In this document: in pieces, positions 1-8,676 of the stretch
Layout: the number at the start of each line of letters is the position of its first letter
Numbering within the stretch: position 1 is the stretch's first letter
Made by a program: the position numbers and the translations under genes
Notes under the pieces: generated by a model
Seen by the model: the letters and a program-made list of their open reading frames with translations, nothing else
Database searches by the model: none
What the model was told of the DNA's origin: nothing
Assembly (NCBI RefSeq): GCF_018388425.1
Contig: NZ_CP074406.1
Location: 1,426,001-1,490,000, forward strand
Direction of reading: 5' to 3'
Length of the DNA stretch: 64,000 nt
DNA from: Nocardioides faecalis
GTDB taxonomy: Bacteria; Actinomycetota; Actinomycetes; Propionibacteriales; Nocardioidaceae

Positions 1-701
1 TCGTCCTCGACCAGGAGCAGCTCACCCGGCTGCTGGGCTTCTACGGCATCGAGCTGTGGCCGATCCGGTCCGTCGCCGATGTCGAGGCGGCCGTCGCCGC
101 CGGTGCCGAGCTCGGCTGGGACGTGGTGCTCAAGTCGACCTTGGACTCGCTGCGCGAGCGTCCCGACCAGACCCACGTGTGGCGCAACATCGGCGACGAG
201 CGGGACATGCGCGAAGCGTGGGACGCGCTGACCCGGACCATCGACCCGGTGGTCGGGCGCTTCGTGGTGCAGCGCAACGCCGCGCCCGGGGTGCCGATCA
301 CGGTCCGCTCGTTCGAGGACCCGCTGTTCGGGCCGGTCGTCTCGTTCGGCATCTCCGGTCCGGTCATCGAGCTGCTCGGCGACTGGTCCTACCGGATCCC
401 GCCGCTGAGCGCGCACGAGGTCTCCTCGATGGTCCGCGAGGTGAAGAGCTCGCCGCTGCTGTTCGGCTACCGAGGCGCCGATGCCGTGGACGTGGCAGCC
501 GTCGAGGACCTGATCACCCGGGTCGCGGCGCTGAAGAACGACCAGCCCGCGGTCAGCTCGCTGGAGCTGACCCTGGCGCTGGCCGGGACCGCCGGCGCGA
601 CCGTGCTGACCGCCTCCGCCCGGGTCGCCGCGGTCAAGGACCCGCGGCCCGACTCCTCGGTGCGCCGGATGCCCGACCTGATCGCCACAGCCGCCGACTG
701 A
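1..701 (+). CDS. GNAT acetyltransferase / acyl-CoA synthetase fusion, C-terminal part only
   Basis: Open from the left edge; the first complete codon begins at base 3 and the gene stops with TGA at 699-701. The visible 232 residues resemble the C-terminal ATP-grasp part of ADP-forming acyl-CoA synthetases fused to a GNAT domain (Pat type). Features seen: W-D-V-V-L-K-S near residue 40, R-S-F-E-D-P-L-F-G-P-V-V-S-F-G typical of the ATP-grasp fold, and a PPL...EV...MV region. In this family the GNAT domain acetylates lysines of acyl-CoA synthetases; that half lies outside the window. The following DUF5998, phosphatase and thymidine kinase genes are the neighbours usually seen beside it in actinobacteria, which supports the name. 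Family assignment is by recognition only. Confidence 0.75.
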   Translation, partial: VLDQEQLTRLLGFYGIELWPIRSVADVEAAVAAGAELGWDVVLKSTLDSLRERPDQTHVWRNIGDERDMREAWDALTRTIDPVVGRFVVQRNAAPGVPITVRSFEDPLFGPVVSFGISGPVIELLGDWSYRIPPLSAHEVSSMVREVKSSPLLFGYRGADAVDVAAVEDLITRVAALKNDQPAVSSLELTLALAGTAGATVLTASARVAAVKDPRPDSSVRRMPDLIATAAD

Positions 702-766
702 GGAGCCGCCGCGGCCAACCCGGACGTTCCTGCCGGCGGCTCGGGTGGGCGTGGGAGGATGCGCGC

Positions 767-1360
767 ATGCCCAACCCTCGACTGCGGGGCGGTGACGACC
801 AGGACCGCATCGCCGACCTGCACACCGCCCTCGACCGCACCGGCTACTACCCGGGCGTGGTGTCCGACGCGGTGACCGACGCCCTGGGCGGAGAGCCGGT
901 GGTGTCGTACTACGTGCACCACGAGCCCACGTTCGAGCGCGACGAGGTGCGCCGCCACCAGACGGTCGTGGTGCTCACCCCGACCCGGCTGATCCTGGCC
1001 CACACCGACGAGCACGCCGGGGACGACCTGCTGCCGGAGCCCTACACCTCGACGTCGACGGAGGCGGTCAGCCTCTCGGCGGTCTCCTCGGTCGTGATCA
1101 CCCGGATGAGCACCGACCCCACCGGCCGCTCCCGCCCGCCCGCCGAGGCCGTGCTCACCATCGGCTGGGGCGCGGTCAGCCGGGTGGACCTCGAGCCCGC
1201 CGGCTGCGACGACCCCCAGTGCGACGCCGACCACGGCTACACCGGGATGCTCTCCTCGGACGACTTCTCGCTGCGGGTCTCGGCCGCGGCCGACGGCGCC
1301 GGGGCCGTCGCCGGCCTGCTGTCCTTCGGGGCCGCGCTGTCCTCGCTGACCCGTGGCTGA
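767..1360 (+). CDS. DUF5998 family protein
   Basis: 197 residues, function unknown. ATG at 767 is preceded by GGGAGG about 8 nt upstream, so it is preferred over the much longer open frame reaching back under the previous gene. The protein has a mixed alpha/beta look: an N-terminal helix with D-R-T-G-Y-Y-P, then strands containing V-V-S-Y-Y-V-H-H-E-P-T-F and V-V-V-L-T-P-T-R-L-I-L-A-H-T-D, which resembles a PH-like or bacterial 'tells where to cut' type surface rather than an enzyme. A C-D-D-P-Q-C-D segment near residue 146 could bind metal. It overlaps the next gene by 8 nt, so the two are probably co-translated. DUF5998 is assigned from its sequence and from its usual position before an alkaline-phosphatase-like gene. 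Confidence 0.75.
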   Translation: MPNPRLRGGDDQDRIADLHTALDRTGYYPGVVSDAVTDALGGEPVVSYYVHHEPTFERDEVRRHQTVVVLTPTRLILAHTDEHAGDDLLPEPYTSTSTEAVSLSAVSSVVITRMSTDPTGRSRPPAEAVLTIGWGAVSRVDLEPAGCDDPQCDADHGYTGMLSSDDFSLRVSAAADGAGAVAGLLSFGAALSSLTRG

Positions 1361-2510
1361 GCCGGTGCCCGGCGAGGCCGGGACGGACGACTTCTGCGAG
1401 CCTGCGTACGGCGTGCGCTCGCTCGGCGACATCGTCCCCGCCGCCGCCCGCGCCCTCGGCAGCCCGCTCGGCCCGCCGCCCAGCGGGCTCGAGCTGCCCG
1501 ACGCCTCGGCCTACGTGCTCTTCCTCATCGACGGCCTCGGCGCCCGGCTCCTGCAGCGCTACGCCCACGCGGCGCCGTACCTCTCCTCGCTGCTGGCGTC
1601 CTCCACCCCGGCGACCGCGAGCGTGCCGTCGACCACGTCGACGTCGCTGACCTCGCTGGGCACCGGGCTGAACCCGGGCGCGCACGGCCTGGTCGGGTTC
1701 ACCACCCGCATCCCCGGCACCTCCGAGCTGCTCAACGCGCTGGTGTGGGACCACGACATCGACCCGCTGGAGTGGCAGCCGCACCCCACGACGTTCACCT
1801 CGCTGCAGGCCAACGGGGTGAAGGTCTCGGTGGTCAACAAGCGTGAGTTCTTCGGCAGCGGGCTCACCGTCGCCGCCCACCGCGGTGCCGACTACGTGGG
1901 CGCGGACCGGGTCGGTGAGCGGATCGCCGCCGTCGTCGCCGCCTCCCGGCCACGTCCCGGGCAGCCGACCCTGACCTACGTCTACGACGGCGACCTCGAC
2001 TGGACCGGGCACCGCTGGGGCGTGGCCTCCAGCGAGTGGCTGCAGCAGCTCTCGATGATCGACCACGAGGCCGAGCAGCTGCGTGAGGCGCTGCCGGCCG
2101 ACCGGCGGCTGCTGGTGATCGCCGACCACGGCATGGTCGACGTGCCCGCCACCTCCCGCATCGACCTCGCCGAGCACGACGACCTGCGCTCCGGCGTGGC
2201 GCTGATCGGCGGCGAGGCGCGTTTCCGGCACCTGTACTGCAGCGGCGGCGCCGTGCCCGACGTGCTGTCCACCTGGCGCGAGGTGCTGGGCACCCGCGCC
2301 GAGGTGCTCAGCCGCGCCGAGGCCATCGGGCGCGGCTGGTTCGGCCCGGTGGACCCGTCCGTGCTGCCGCGCATCGGCGACGTCGTGGTCGCCTGCCACG
2401 GCGACCTCGCGGTGTTGTCGACCGAAGGCTTCCCCTACGAGGCCCGGCTCATCGGCATGCACGGCTCGCTGACCGCCGACGAGATGCTGATCCCCGTCCT
2501 GCTCGACTGA
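1353..2510 (+). CDS. alkaline phosphatase / nucleotide pyrophosphatase superfamily protein
   Basis: 385 residues, GTG start overlapping the upstream stop. The alkaline phosphatase superfamily metal-site signatures are present in order: F-L-I-D-G-L-G near residue 57 (first metal Asp), P-S-T-T-S-T-S-L-T-S-L-G-T-G near 92 (nucleophilic Thr and its loop), D-G-D-L-D-W-T-G-H-R-W-G near 212 (Asp and His ligands), I-A-D-H-G-M near 256 and a terminal G-M-H-G-S-L. This pattern fits a two-metal phosphodiesterase or pyrophosphatase acting on nucleotides or a small phosphoester. There is no signal peptide or TM segment, so it should be cytoplasmic. The substrate is unknown. It runs convergent to tdk with a 16-nt gap. 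Confidence 0.85.
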   Translation: MAEPVPGEAGTDDFCEPAYGVRSLGDIVPAAARALGSPLGPPPSGLELPDASAYVLFLIDGLGARLLQRYAHAAPYLSSLLASSTPATASVPSTTSTSLTSLGTGLNPGAHGLVGFTTRIPGTSELLNALVWDHDIDPLEWQPHPTTFTSLQANGVKVSVVNKREFFGSGLTVAAHRGADYVGADRVGERIAAVVAASRPRPGQPTLTYVYDGDLDWTGHRWGVASSEWLQQLSMIDHEAEQLREALPADRRLLVIADHGMVDVPATSRIDLAEHDDLRSGVALIGGEARFRHLYCSGGAVPDVLSTWREVLGTRAEVLSRAEAIGRGWFGPVDPSVLPRIGDVVVACHGDLAVLSTEGFPYEARLIGMHGSLTADEMLIPVLLD

Positions 2511-2526
2511 CGGGGGCGCGCCGGGC

Positions 2527-3192
2527 TCAGCTGAAGGGCAGCGGCTCGGGGGACAGGCTCACCGCGCGGGCGCGGGCGGCGGTCATCCGCCGCCGGTGGT
2601 GCTGGCGGCAGAGCACCTCGTAGGCCACCTCGACGTCGTGGACGTCGGGCGGGGTGGTGACGTCGTCGACGTCGCCGACCACGATCACGTCACCCTCGGT
2701 GACCATCACGCCGTTCTCGGTGCGGGCGTTGTGGGTGGCCCGCTTGCCGCACCAGCACAGCGCCTCGACCTGCAGCACCTCGGTGCGGTCGGCGACCTCC
2801 ACCAGGCGCGCCGAACCGGGGAAGAGCCGGGTACGGAAGTCGGTGAGGATGCCGAAGCAGAACACGTCGATCTGCAGCTCGTCGACGACCTTCGCAAGCT
2901 GGTCGACCTGCTCAGGGGTGTAGAACTGCGCCTCGTCGCAGATGAAGTAGTCGATGCGCGCCCCCTGGGTGAGGGCGTCGACGGTGTAGCGCCAGAAGTC
3001 GAGGTCCGGGCCCACCTCGATCGCCTCGGCGCGCAGCCCCAGCCGGGAGGACACCTGGGCGGAGCCGGCCCGGTCGTGGGAGGTGAACAGCCGGCCGGCG
3101 CGCCCGCGGGCCGCGTGGTTGTGGTTGGTCTGCAGTGCCAGCGTCGACTTGCCGGCATCCATCGTCCCGGTGCGGAAGGTCAGCTCGGCCAC
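2527..3192 (-). CDS. tdk: thymidine kinase
   Basis: 221 residues, type II (zinc-containing) thymidine kinase, which phosphorylates thymidine with ATP in the pyrimidine salvage pathway. Walker A is G-T-M-D-A-G-K-S at residues 8-15, the catalytic Asp-Glu lies in F-I-C-D-E-A-Q-F near 86, and a lasso/substrate region follows around F-G-I-L-T-D-F-R. A structural zinc site is formed by C-W-C near 145 and a late C-R-Q-H. Start is GTG at 3190-3192, and the box GATGAT lies 6 nt before it on the minus strand, which would make the message leaderless. Length matches the family. Confidence 0.95.
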   Translation of the reverse strand: MAELTFRTGTMDAGKSTLALQTNHNHAARGRAGRLFTSHDRAGSAQVSSRLGLRAEAIEVGPDLDFWRYTVDALTQGARIDYFICDEAQFYTPEQVDQLAKVVDELQIDVFCFGILTDFRTRLFPGSARLVEVADRTEVLQVEALCWCGKRATHNARTENGVMVTEGDVIVVGDVDDVTTPPDVHDVEVAYEVLCRQHHRRRMTAARARAVSLSPEPLPFS

Positions 3193-3204
3193 CGGCGCAT
3201 CATC

Positions 3205-4104
3205 TCAGGGCCGGGGTCCCCGGGTGAGCCAGGGGAGCCGGGAGCGCCGGCCGGCACGCTCCGCTTCCGGCAGGTTCGGCGGCGCGATCCGCTTCGCCGC
3301 AGCGGGCACCGTCGACGGCCCGGCGGTACGGCGGGCGGCGGGGTCGGTTGCGGGCTGGGTTGCGGGCTGGGTTGCGGGCTGGGTTGCGGGCTGGGTTGCG
3401 GGCTGGGCTGCGGGCTGGGCGTCGTCGGCGGTGTAGGTGCGCCACTCGCCTTGCCAGGGGCGCAGCCCGTCCTCCTCGATCCGGCGGCGCAGCTCGGCGA
3501 GGGCCGCGCGGGGCTCGTCGAAGCGCAGCCCGGCCAGCTGGCGCGGTGAGAAGCGCCACCACTGCAGCTCGAGGAGCTCGGCCACCAGGTCGTCGTCGAA
3601 GCGGTGCCGCAGCACCTTCGCCGGCACCCCACCCACGATGGCGTACGGCGCCACGTCCTTGGTCACCACCGCCCCGGCCGCGATCACCGCGCCGTCGCCG
3701 ACGCTCACGCCCCGCAGGATCACCGCGTCCGCCCCGATCCACACGTCGTTGCCGATCCGGGCCGGCTCGCGGGTGGGTGCCCAGCCCGGCAGCGCACCGA
3801 CCTCGGCGCCGTCGGGGTGCCAGCCGAACCGCCGAGCGTCGTACTGGAAGGGGGAGGTGGAGAGCCAGTCCGTGGGGTGGTCGGGGTCGCCGATCCGCAC
3901 GCCGGCAGCGATCGAGCAGTACCGGCCGATCTCCGAGCAGCCGTCGAGGAGGCCGCCGACGAAGTAGCTGAACGCACCGATCCGCACCGGCATCTTCGTG
4001 ACGGTGGCGGACATGAACCAGACCGGGCCCTCGACCTCGACCCGCGACGCCCGGTGGTGACGCAGGTTCTTGCGGGAGCGGACGTGCTGGGGCGTGCTGG
4101 ACAT
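3205..4104 (-). CDS. CatB-related O-acetyltransferase with QPAT-repeat tail
   Basis: 299 residues from ATG at 4104. A TTG 18 nt upstream would add M-W-Q-H-H-R; I prefer the ATG because CAGCAT lies 6 nt before it, as in other leaderless genes here. The body is a left-handed beta-helix acyltransferase: hexapeptide-type turns [36 protein letters not shown] and I-V-G-G-V-P-A-K, and the D-H-P-T loop with the likely catalytic His. These enzymes acetylate hydroxyls of antibiotics or sugars; the substrate here is unknown. The C-terminal 60 residues are disordered and carry five exact Q-P-A-T repeats encoded by an exact 12-bp tandem repeat. Confidence 0.85.
   Translation of the reverse strand: MSSTPQHVRSRKNLRHHRASRVEVEGPVWFMSATVTKMPVRIGAFSYFVGGLLDGCSEIGRYCSIAAGVRIGDPDHPTDWLSTSPFQYDARRFGWHPDGAEVGALPGWAPTREPARIGNDVWIGADAVILRGVSVGDGAVIAAGAVVTKDVAPYAIVGGVPAKVLRHRFDDDLVAELLELQWWRFSPRQLAGLRFDEPRAALAELRRRIEEDGLRPWQGEWRTYTADDAQPAAQPATQPATQPATQPATQPATDPAARRTAGPSTVPAAAKRIAPPNLPEAERAGRRSRLPWLTRGPRP
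3346..3417 (-). repeat. 12-bp tandem repeat coding for QPAT
   Basis: Five exact copies of GGTTGCGGGCTG (3346-3405) are followed by one copy with a single change (3406-3417). Read on the minus strand each unit encodes Q-P-A-T. As 12 is a multiple of three, copy-number changes would keep the frame and only alter the length of the disordered tail of the acetyltransferase. Confidence 0.95.
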
Positions 4105-4200
4105 GCGGTGATGCTGCCACAACCGAGGTGCCCGCCCAGGATCGTCGGCGACCGGGGCCCGGGCTGTCCTCCTGCCAGGTTCCCGGGCGGTGCCGCGGGG

Positions 4201-5352
4201 TCAGGACCGGGGCCGGATCCGCAGCACCACGTCCCGGCCACCGCCGTTGTCGGTGGTCACGAGCAGGTCGCCCGACGCGGTGCTCGTGACGTCGCGCAGC
4301 CGCCCGAAGCCGCGCAACGCCTTCGGCGAGCGGGTCCAGCGCACCTTGCCCGAGCGGGACAGCTTGACGAACATCAGTCGCTCGCCCTTGAGCACGGCGA
4401 CGGCCAGCGCGCCCCGGTAGCCACCCCACCGCGTGCCGCGCACGAAGTCCGCACCCGAGGGAGCGATCGTCGGGCGGCCCGAGCGCCACCGCGCCGAGAC
4501 CTGGGCGCCCGGCAGCCGCTTGTCGGTCATCGGTCGCGACTCGTCGTACCCGGGGCCGGGCTGCCAGCCGTAGTTGCCGCGGGCACGGATCCGGTTGATC
4601 TCGTCGTCGCGGTAGGTGCCGTGCTCGACGGCCCAGATGCTGCCGTCGGCGCGCTGGGCCAGTCCCTGGACGTTGCGGTGGCCGTAGCTGACCACGTAGC
4701 GGCGCTTGCCCTGCCCGCCGGCCCACGGGTTGCCGCGCCACGGCTTGCCGGTGAACCGGCTCAACCGCAGCACCTTGCCGCCCAGGGACCGGCGGTTCTG
4801 CGGGTTGCGCGGGTTCGTGGCGTCCCCGGTGCCGACCATCAGCGCACCGCTGCGGGCCACCAGCAGCCGGCACCCGCCGTGCCGGCCGGTGGCGTTGCTG
4901 GGCAGGCCGCGCAGCAGCGTCTTGCGCAGCGTCGCGGTGCGCAGCCCGGCGTCCAGGGTCCACGCCATCACCCGGATGTCGTGGCCGCCGCCGGCGCGCC
5001 GCCAGCCGGAGCAGGTGTAGATCCGCCGGTTCCGCTCGAACGACGGGTCCACCGCCAGGCCGAGCAGCCCGGTCTCGCCGCGGGTGAAGACCCGCGAGCT
5101 CGGGAAGCCGATACGCCGCGTGTCGCCCGAGGGGGAGACCAGCACCAGCGCAGCCCGGTCCCGCTCGGTCACCAGCAGGCGACCGCCCGGCAGCTCCGCG
5201 ACCTCCCACGGGTGGTCCAGGCCACGTGCGACGACCGCCACGTCCAGCGCCACGCCGCGCGCCGCGCCCGAGGCCGGTGGCGCGGTCAGGGCGGCGGCGA
5301 GCAGCACCAGCGAGCAGGCGAGCGAGCAGAGCACGGCGAGACGGCGAGCCAT
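4201..5352 (-). CDS. secreted PQQ-dependent sugar dehydrogenase family protein
   Basis: 383 residues. The N-terminus is a classic Sec signal: M-A-R-R, then about 18 hydrophobic residues, and A-S-G-A around residue 30 for cleavage. The mature part has motifs of the soluble glucose/sorbosone dehydrogenase beta-propeller family: G-L-D-H-P-W-E-V near 46, R-G-E-T-G-L-L-G-L-A near 91, G-T-G-D-A-T-N-P-R-N-P-Q-N near 175, E-H-G-T-Y-R-D-D-E-I-N-R-I near 246 and N-Y-G-W-Q-P-G. Such proteins use PQQ in the oxidation of aldoses or related sugars outside the membrane. I see no PQQ synthesis genes in this window. The electron acceptor and substrate cannot be told from the sequence. Confidence 0.88.
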   Translation of the reverse strand: MARRLAVLCSLACSLVLLAAALTAPPASGAARGVALDVAVVARGLDHPWEVAELPGGRLLVTERDRAALVLVSPSGDTRRIGFPSSRVFTRGETGLLGLAVDPSFERNRRIYTCSGWRRAGGGHDIRVMAWTLDAGLRTATLRKTLLRGLPSNATGRHGGCRLLVARSGALMVGTGDATNPRNPQNRRSLGGKVLRLSRFTGKPWRGNPWAGGQGKRRYVVSYGHRNVQGLAQRADGSIWAVEHGTYRDDEINRIRARGNYGWQPGPGYDESRPMTDKRLPGAQVSARWRSGRPTIAPSGADFVRGTRWGGYRGALAVAVLKGERLMFVKLSRSGKVRWTRSPKALRGFGRLRDVTSTASGDLLVTTDNGGGRDVVLRIRPRS

Positions 5353-5435
5353 GCCCGGGCGGTACCCGGCGACGCTCAGGTCACCGCCCGCGCGAGCCCC
5401 CGCGTCGGCGAGCCGGCCGGGTCAGGCCGGGCGGC

Positions 5436-6329
5436 TCAGAACGTGTGCTCGGCAGCGGGGAAGCTGCCGTCCTTGACCTCGGCGTCGTAGGTGCGCGCCG
5501 CGTCGAGCAGCACCGAGCGCAGGTCGGCGTACTGCTTGACGAAGCGGGGCAGCCGGCCGGTGCGCAGGCCGAAGGCGTCCTGCCAGACCAGCACCTGGCC
5601 GTCGCAACGGTTGCCGGCACCGATGCCGATGGTGGGGATGTCCAGCTCCGCGGTGACCTCGGCGGCCACGTCGCCGGGGACCATCTCCATCACCACCGCG
5701 AAGGCGCCCGCCTCCTGCACCGCGAGCGCGTCGCGCAGCACCCGCTCGGCGGTCTCCCCACGGCCCTGCACCCGGTAGCCGCCGAGGGCGTGCTCGGACT
5801 GCGGGGTGAAGCCGATGTGCGCCATCACCGGGATGCCGCCGCGCGTCATCCGCTCGATCTGCGGCGCCATCTCGACGCCGCCCTCGAGCTTCACGCAGTG
5901 CGCGCCGCCCTCCTTCATGAACCGCACCGCCGTGAGGTACCCCTGCTCCGGAGAGGCCTGGTAGGAGCCGAACGGCAGGTCGCCCACGACCATCGCGCGA
6001 CTCACCGAGCGGCTCACCGCACGGGTCATCGGGATCAGCTCGTCGACGGTGATCGGCAGCGAGGTGCTGTTGCCCAGCACGTTGTTGGAGGCGCTGTCGC
6101 CGACGAGCAGCAGCTCGATGCCGGCCTCGTCGAAGATCTGCGCCGTCAGCTGGTCATAGCTGGTGAGCATCGAGATCCGCTCGCCGCGCTGCTTCATCTC
6201 GCGCAGGTGGTGGGTGCGGATCCGCTTGATCGGCGCGGGCCCGGTCGTGCCGGACGGGTTGCCGGCGGGAGTGGGGGTGCCGCTCGGGCCGCCACCGTAG
6301 GGGGCGGTCTCCTCGGGGGTGCTGCTCAT
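5436..6329 (-). CDS. panB: 3-methyl-2-oxobutanoate hydroxymethyltransferase
   Basis: 298 residues. The enzyme transfers a hydroxymethyl group from methylene-tetrahydrofolate to 2-ketoisovalerate, giving ketopantoate for coenzyme A synthesis. ATG at 6329 has AGGAG 7 nt upstream, which decides between it and an ATG five codons earlier. A proline/glycine-rich tail of about 33 residues precedes the (beta/alpha)8 barrel, which starts at I-K-R-I-R-T-H-H-L. Metal and substrate residues sit in L-L-V-G-D-S-A-S-N-N near 78, K-L-E-G-G near 148, E-M-V-P near 213 and I-G-I-G-A-G near 233. It is divergent from nadE, placing a CoA and an NAD synthesis gene back to back. Confidence 0.95.
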   Translation of the reverse strand: MSSTPEETAPYGGGPSGTPTPAGNPSGTTGPAPIKRIRTHHLREMKQRGERISMLTSYDQLTAQIFDEAGIELLLVGDSASNNVLGNSTSLPITVDELIPMTRAVSRSVSRAMVVGDLPFGSYQASPEQGYLTAVRFMKEGGAHCVKLEGGVEMAPQIERMTRGGIPVMAHIGFTPQSEHALGGYRVQGRGETAERVLRDALAVQEAGAFAVVMEMVPGDVAAEVTAELDIPTIGIGAGNRCDGQVLVWQDAFGLRTGRLPRFVKQYADLRSVLLDAARTYDAEVKDGSFPAAEHTF

Positions 6330-6414
6330 CGTCGAGCTCCTCATCGTCGCTGACTCGCGGCCCGCAGCTGCGGGTCCACGTTCGTGAAGGACAACGCCGA
6401 GGCTAGTCCCGCCC

Positions 6415-6428
6415 ACGTCGTACGACGT
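6415..6428. promoter_or_regulatory. 14-bp perfect palindrome between panB and nadE
   Basis: ACGTCGTACGACGT reads the same on both strands and lies in the 138-bp divergent intergenic region, 40 nt before the nadE start. It could be an operator, but its core CGTCGTAC/GTACGACG is one of the most repeated words in the window, so it may instead belong to that genome-wide motif. Confidence 0.4.
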
Positions 6429-6455
6429 TGTGGGTTGCCTCACCCGGGACGTCCC

Positions 6456-6467
6456 TAGACTCCGGAC
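6456..6467 (+). promoter_or_regulatory. leaderless promoter -10 box of nadE
   Basis: TAGACT at 6456-6461 is followed by 6 nt and then the GTG start codon at 6468. There is no purine-rich ribosome binding site, so transcription probably begins at the start codon itself. No convincing -35 box is visible. Confidence 0.5.
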
Positions 6468-8516
6468 GTGGACTTCTACTCGGCCTATGACCACGGATTC
6501 GCCCGCATCGCGGCCTGCACGCTGCCCATCGCCCTCGCCGACCCGGCGTCGAACGCGGGCCGGGTGCTGGAGCAGGCGCGGCTGTGCCACGACGACGGGG
6601 TCGCGGTGGCGGTCTTCCCGGAGCTGTGCCTGACCGGCTACGCCGTCGACGACCTGTTCCTGCAGGACCCGCTGCTCGAGGCCGTCCGCGAGGCCATCGT
6701 GGAGCTCACGGTCGCCTCCGCCGAGATCCGGCCCGTGCTCGTCGTCGGCGCCCCGCTGCGGGTGCTGAACCGGGTCTACAACTGCGCGGTCGTGATCCAG
6801 GGCGGTCGCGTGCTGGGGGTGGCGCCGAAGTCCTACCTGCCGACCTACCGCGAGTTCTACGAGGCCCGTTGGTTCGCCTCCGGTGCCACGCAGAGCGGCA
6901 CGATCGAGCTGGGCGGCGCCGAGGTGCCGTTCGGTGCCGACCTGATCTTCTCGGCCACCGACGTGCCGGGACTGCTGCTCCACGTCGAGGTCTGCGAGGA
7001 CGTGTGGGTGCCGATCCCGCCCAGCGCGGAGGCCGCGCTCGCGGGCGCGACCGTGCTCGCCAACATCTCCGGCAGCCCGATCACCATCGCGCGTGCCGAG
7101 GACCGCCACCTGCTGGCCCGCAGCCAGAGCGCGCGGTGCTCGGCGGCCTACGTCTACGCCGCCGCCGGCCAGGGCGAGTCCACCACCGACCTGTCGTGGG
7201 ACGGGCAGACGATGGTCTACGAGGTCGGCACCCTGCTGGGGGAGACCGAGCGCTTCCCCGAGGGGCCGCGCCGTACGGTCGTCGACGTCGACCTCGAGCG
7301 GCTGCGCCAGGAGCGGATGCGTCAGGGCACCTTCGACGACAACCGGGTGTGGGCCTCGTCGAAGGAGTTCACGGTCGTCGAGTTCGAGCTGGAGCCGCCG
7401 AGCGGGGACATCGGGCTGATGCGCAAGGTGGACCGCTTCCCGTTCGTCCCCGACGACCCCGCGCGGCTGGCGCAGGACTGTTACGAGGCCTACAACATCC
7501 AGGTCTCCGGGCTGGAGCAGCGGATCAAGGCGATCGGCGAGCCGAAGATCGTGATCGGCGTCAGCGGCGGGCTGGACTCCACGCATGCGCTGATCGTCGC
7601 GGCCAAGGCGATGGACCGGCTCGGCCGCCCCCGCAGCGACATCCACGCCTTCACGATGCCGGGCTTCGCCACCGGCGAGACCACGAAGTCGTACGCGACG
7701 CGGCTGTCGCAGGCACTGGGGTGCACCTTCGCCGAGCTCGACATCAGGCCGGCGGCGCGCACCATGCTCGAGGGCCTCGACCACCCGTTCGCGGAGGGCG
7801 AGTCGGTCTACGACGTCACCTTCGAGAACGTCCAGGCCGGCCTGCGCACCGATTACCTGTTCCGGTTGGCGAACCACCGGGGCGGGATCGTGCTGGGCAC
7901 CGGCGACCTCTCCGAGCTCGCGCTCGGCTGGTGCACCTATGGCGTCGGCGACCAGATGTCGCACTACAACGTCAACGGCGGCGTCCCCAAGACCCTCATC
8001 CAGCACCTGATCCGCTGGGTGATCGACTCCGACCAGCTGCACGACGGCAAGGGGTACGACGACGAGGCCGACCAGGTGCTGCGCCAGATCCTGGAGCAGG
8101 AGATCACCCCCGAGCTGATCCCGACCGAGGAGGGCACCAAGCCCCAGGCGACCGAGGACTCGGTCGGGCCCTACGCGCTGCAGGACTTCACGCTGTACCA
8201 CGTGCTGCGTCGCGGCTACCGGCCCAGCAAGATCGCGTTCCTGGCCTGGCACGCCTGGCGGGACGCGGCGGCGGGGGAGTGGCCCTCCGGGTTCCCCGAG
8301 GAGAGGCGCGTGGACTACGACCTGGACGAGATCCGACGCTGGCTGGAGGTCTTCGTGCGCCGGTTCTTCGCCAACCAGTTCAAGCGCTCGGCGTTGCCGA
8401 ACGGCCCGAAGGTCACCCCCGGCGGCACGATGTCGCCGCGAGGAGACTGGCGGATGCCCTCAGACGCCAGCGCGGCGGCCTGGCTGGCCGAGCTGGAGAA
8501 CGTGCCCGCCTTCTGA
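6468..8516 (+). CDS. nadE: glutamine-dependent NAD+ synthase
   Basis: 682 residues, two-domain NAD synthetase making NAD from nicotinic acid adenine dinucleotide, ATP and glutamine. The N-terminal nitrilase-like glutaminase domain (about 1-320) carries the full catalytic triad Glu52 (F-P-E-L), Lys121 (A-P-K-S-Y-L) and Cys176 (E-V-C-E-D), the same numbering as known for the Mycobacterium tuberculosis enzyme. The C-terminal domain has the ATP-pyrophosphatase P-loop S-G-G-L-D-S-T near 366 and G-T-G-D-L-S-E-L near 477. Start GTG at 6468 follows a TAGACT box by 6 nt. Length is nearly identical to the mycobacterial protein (679). An NAD-linked regulator (NrtR-like) lies 30 kb away, but this promoter does not carry its ACATTAGC arms. 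Confidence 0.96.
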   Translation: MDFYSAYDHGFARIAACTLPIALADPASNAGRVLEQARLCHDDGVAVAVFPELCLTGYAVDDLFLQDPLLEAVREAIVELTVASAEIRPVLVVGAPLRVLNRVYNCAVVIQGGRVLGVAPKSYLPTYREFYEARWFASGATQSGTIELGGAEVPFGADLIFSATDVPGLLLHVEVCEDVWVPIPPSAEAALAGATVLANISGSPITIARAEDRHLLARSQSARCSAAYVYAAAGQGESTTDLSWDGQTMVYEVGTLLGETERFPEGPRRTVVDVDLERLRQERMRQGTFDDNRVWASSKEFTVVEFELEPPSGDIGLMRKVDRFPFVPDDPARLAQDCYEAYNIQVSGLEQRIKAIGEPKIVIGVSGGLDSTHALIVAAKAMDRLGRPRSDIHAFTMPGFATGETTKSYATRLSQALGCTFAELDIRPAARTMLEGLDHPFAEGESVYDVTFENVQAGLRTDYLFRLANHRGGIVLGTGDLSELALGWCTYGVGDQMSHYNVNGGVPKTLIQHLIRWVIDSDQLHDGKGYDDEADQVLRQILEQEITPELIPTEEGTKPQATEDSVGPYALQDFTLYHVLRRGYRPSKIAFLAWHAWRDAAAGEWPSGFPEERRVDYDLDEIRRWLEVFVRRFFANQFKRSALPNGPKVTPGGTMSPRGDWRMPSDASAAAWLAELENVPAF

Positions 8517-8676
8517 GCGGTCCGGCGCCGACCGGACGCCCGCGGTGAGCGGTTGTGACCACAGGCAATCCGGGACGGTCCCGGTTGCGTGTCGTTCGGT
8601 TCCCGGCCGAGCCACCGCGGGGTAGCCTTTGTGGCAAGCGCTCTCCACATTCTTTCTACGACGATGGACGACCCAC

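Noticed and set aside
5436..8252. Minus-strand frame extending panB to over 900 codons
   Set aside because: Only the last 298 codons resemble PanB; AGGAG sits before ATG 6329, and the extension is antisense to nadE.
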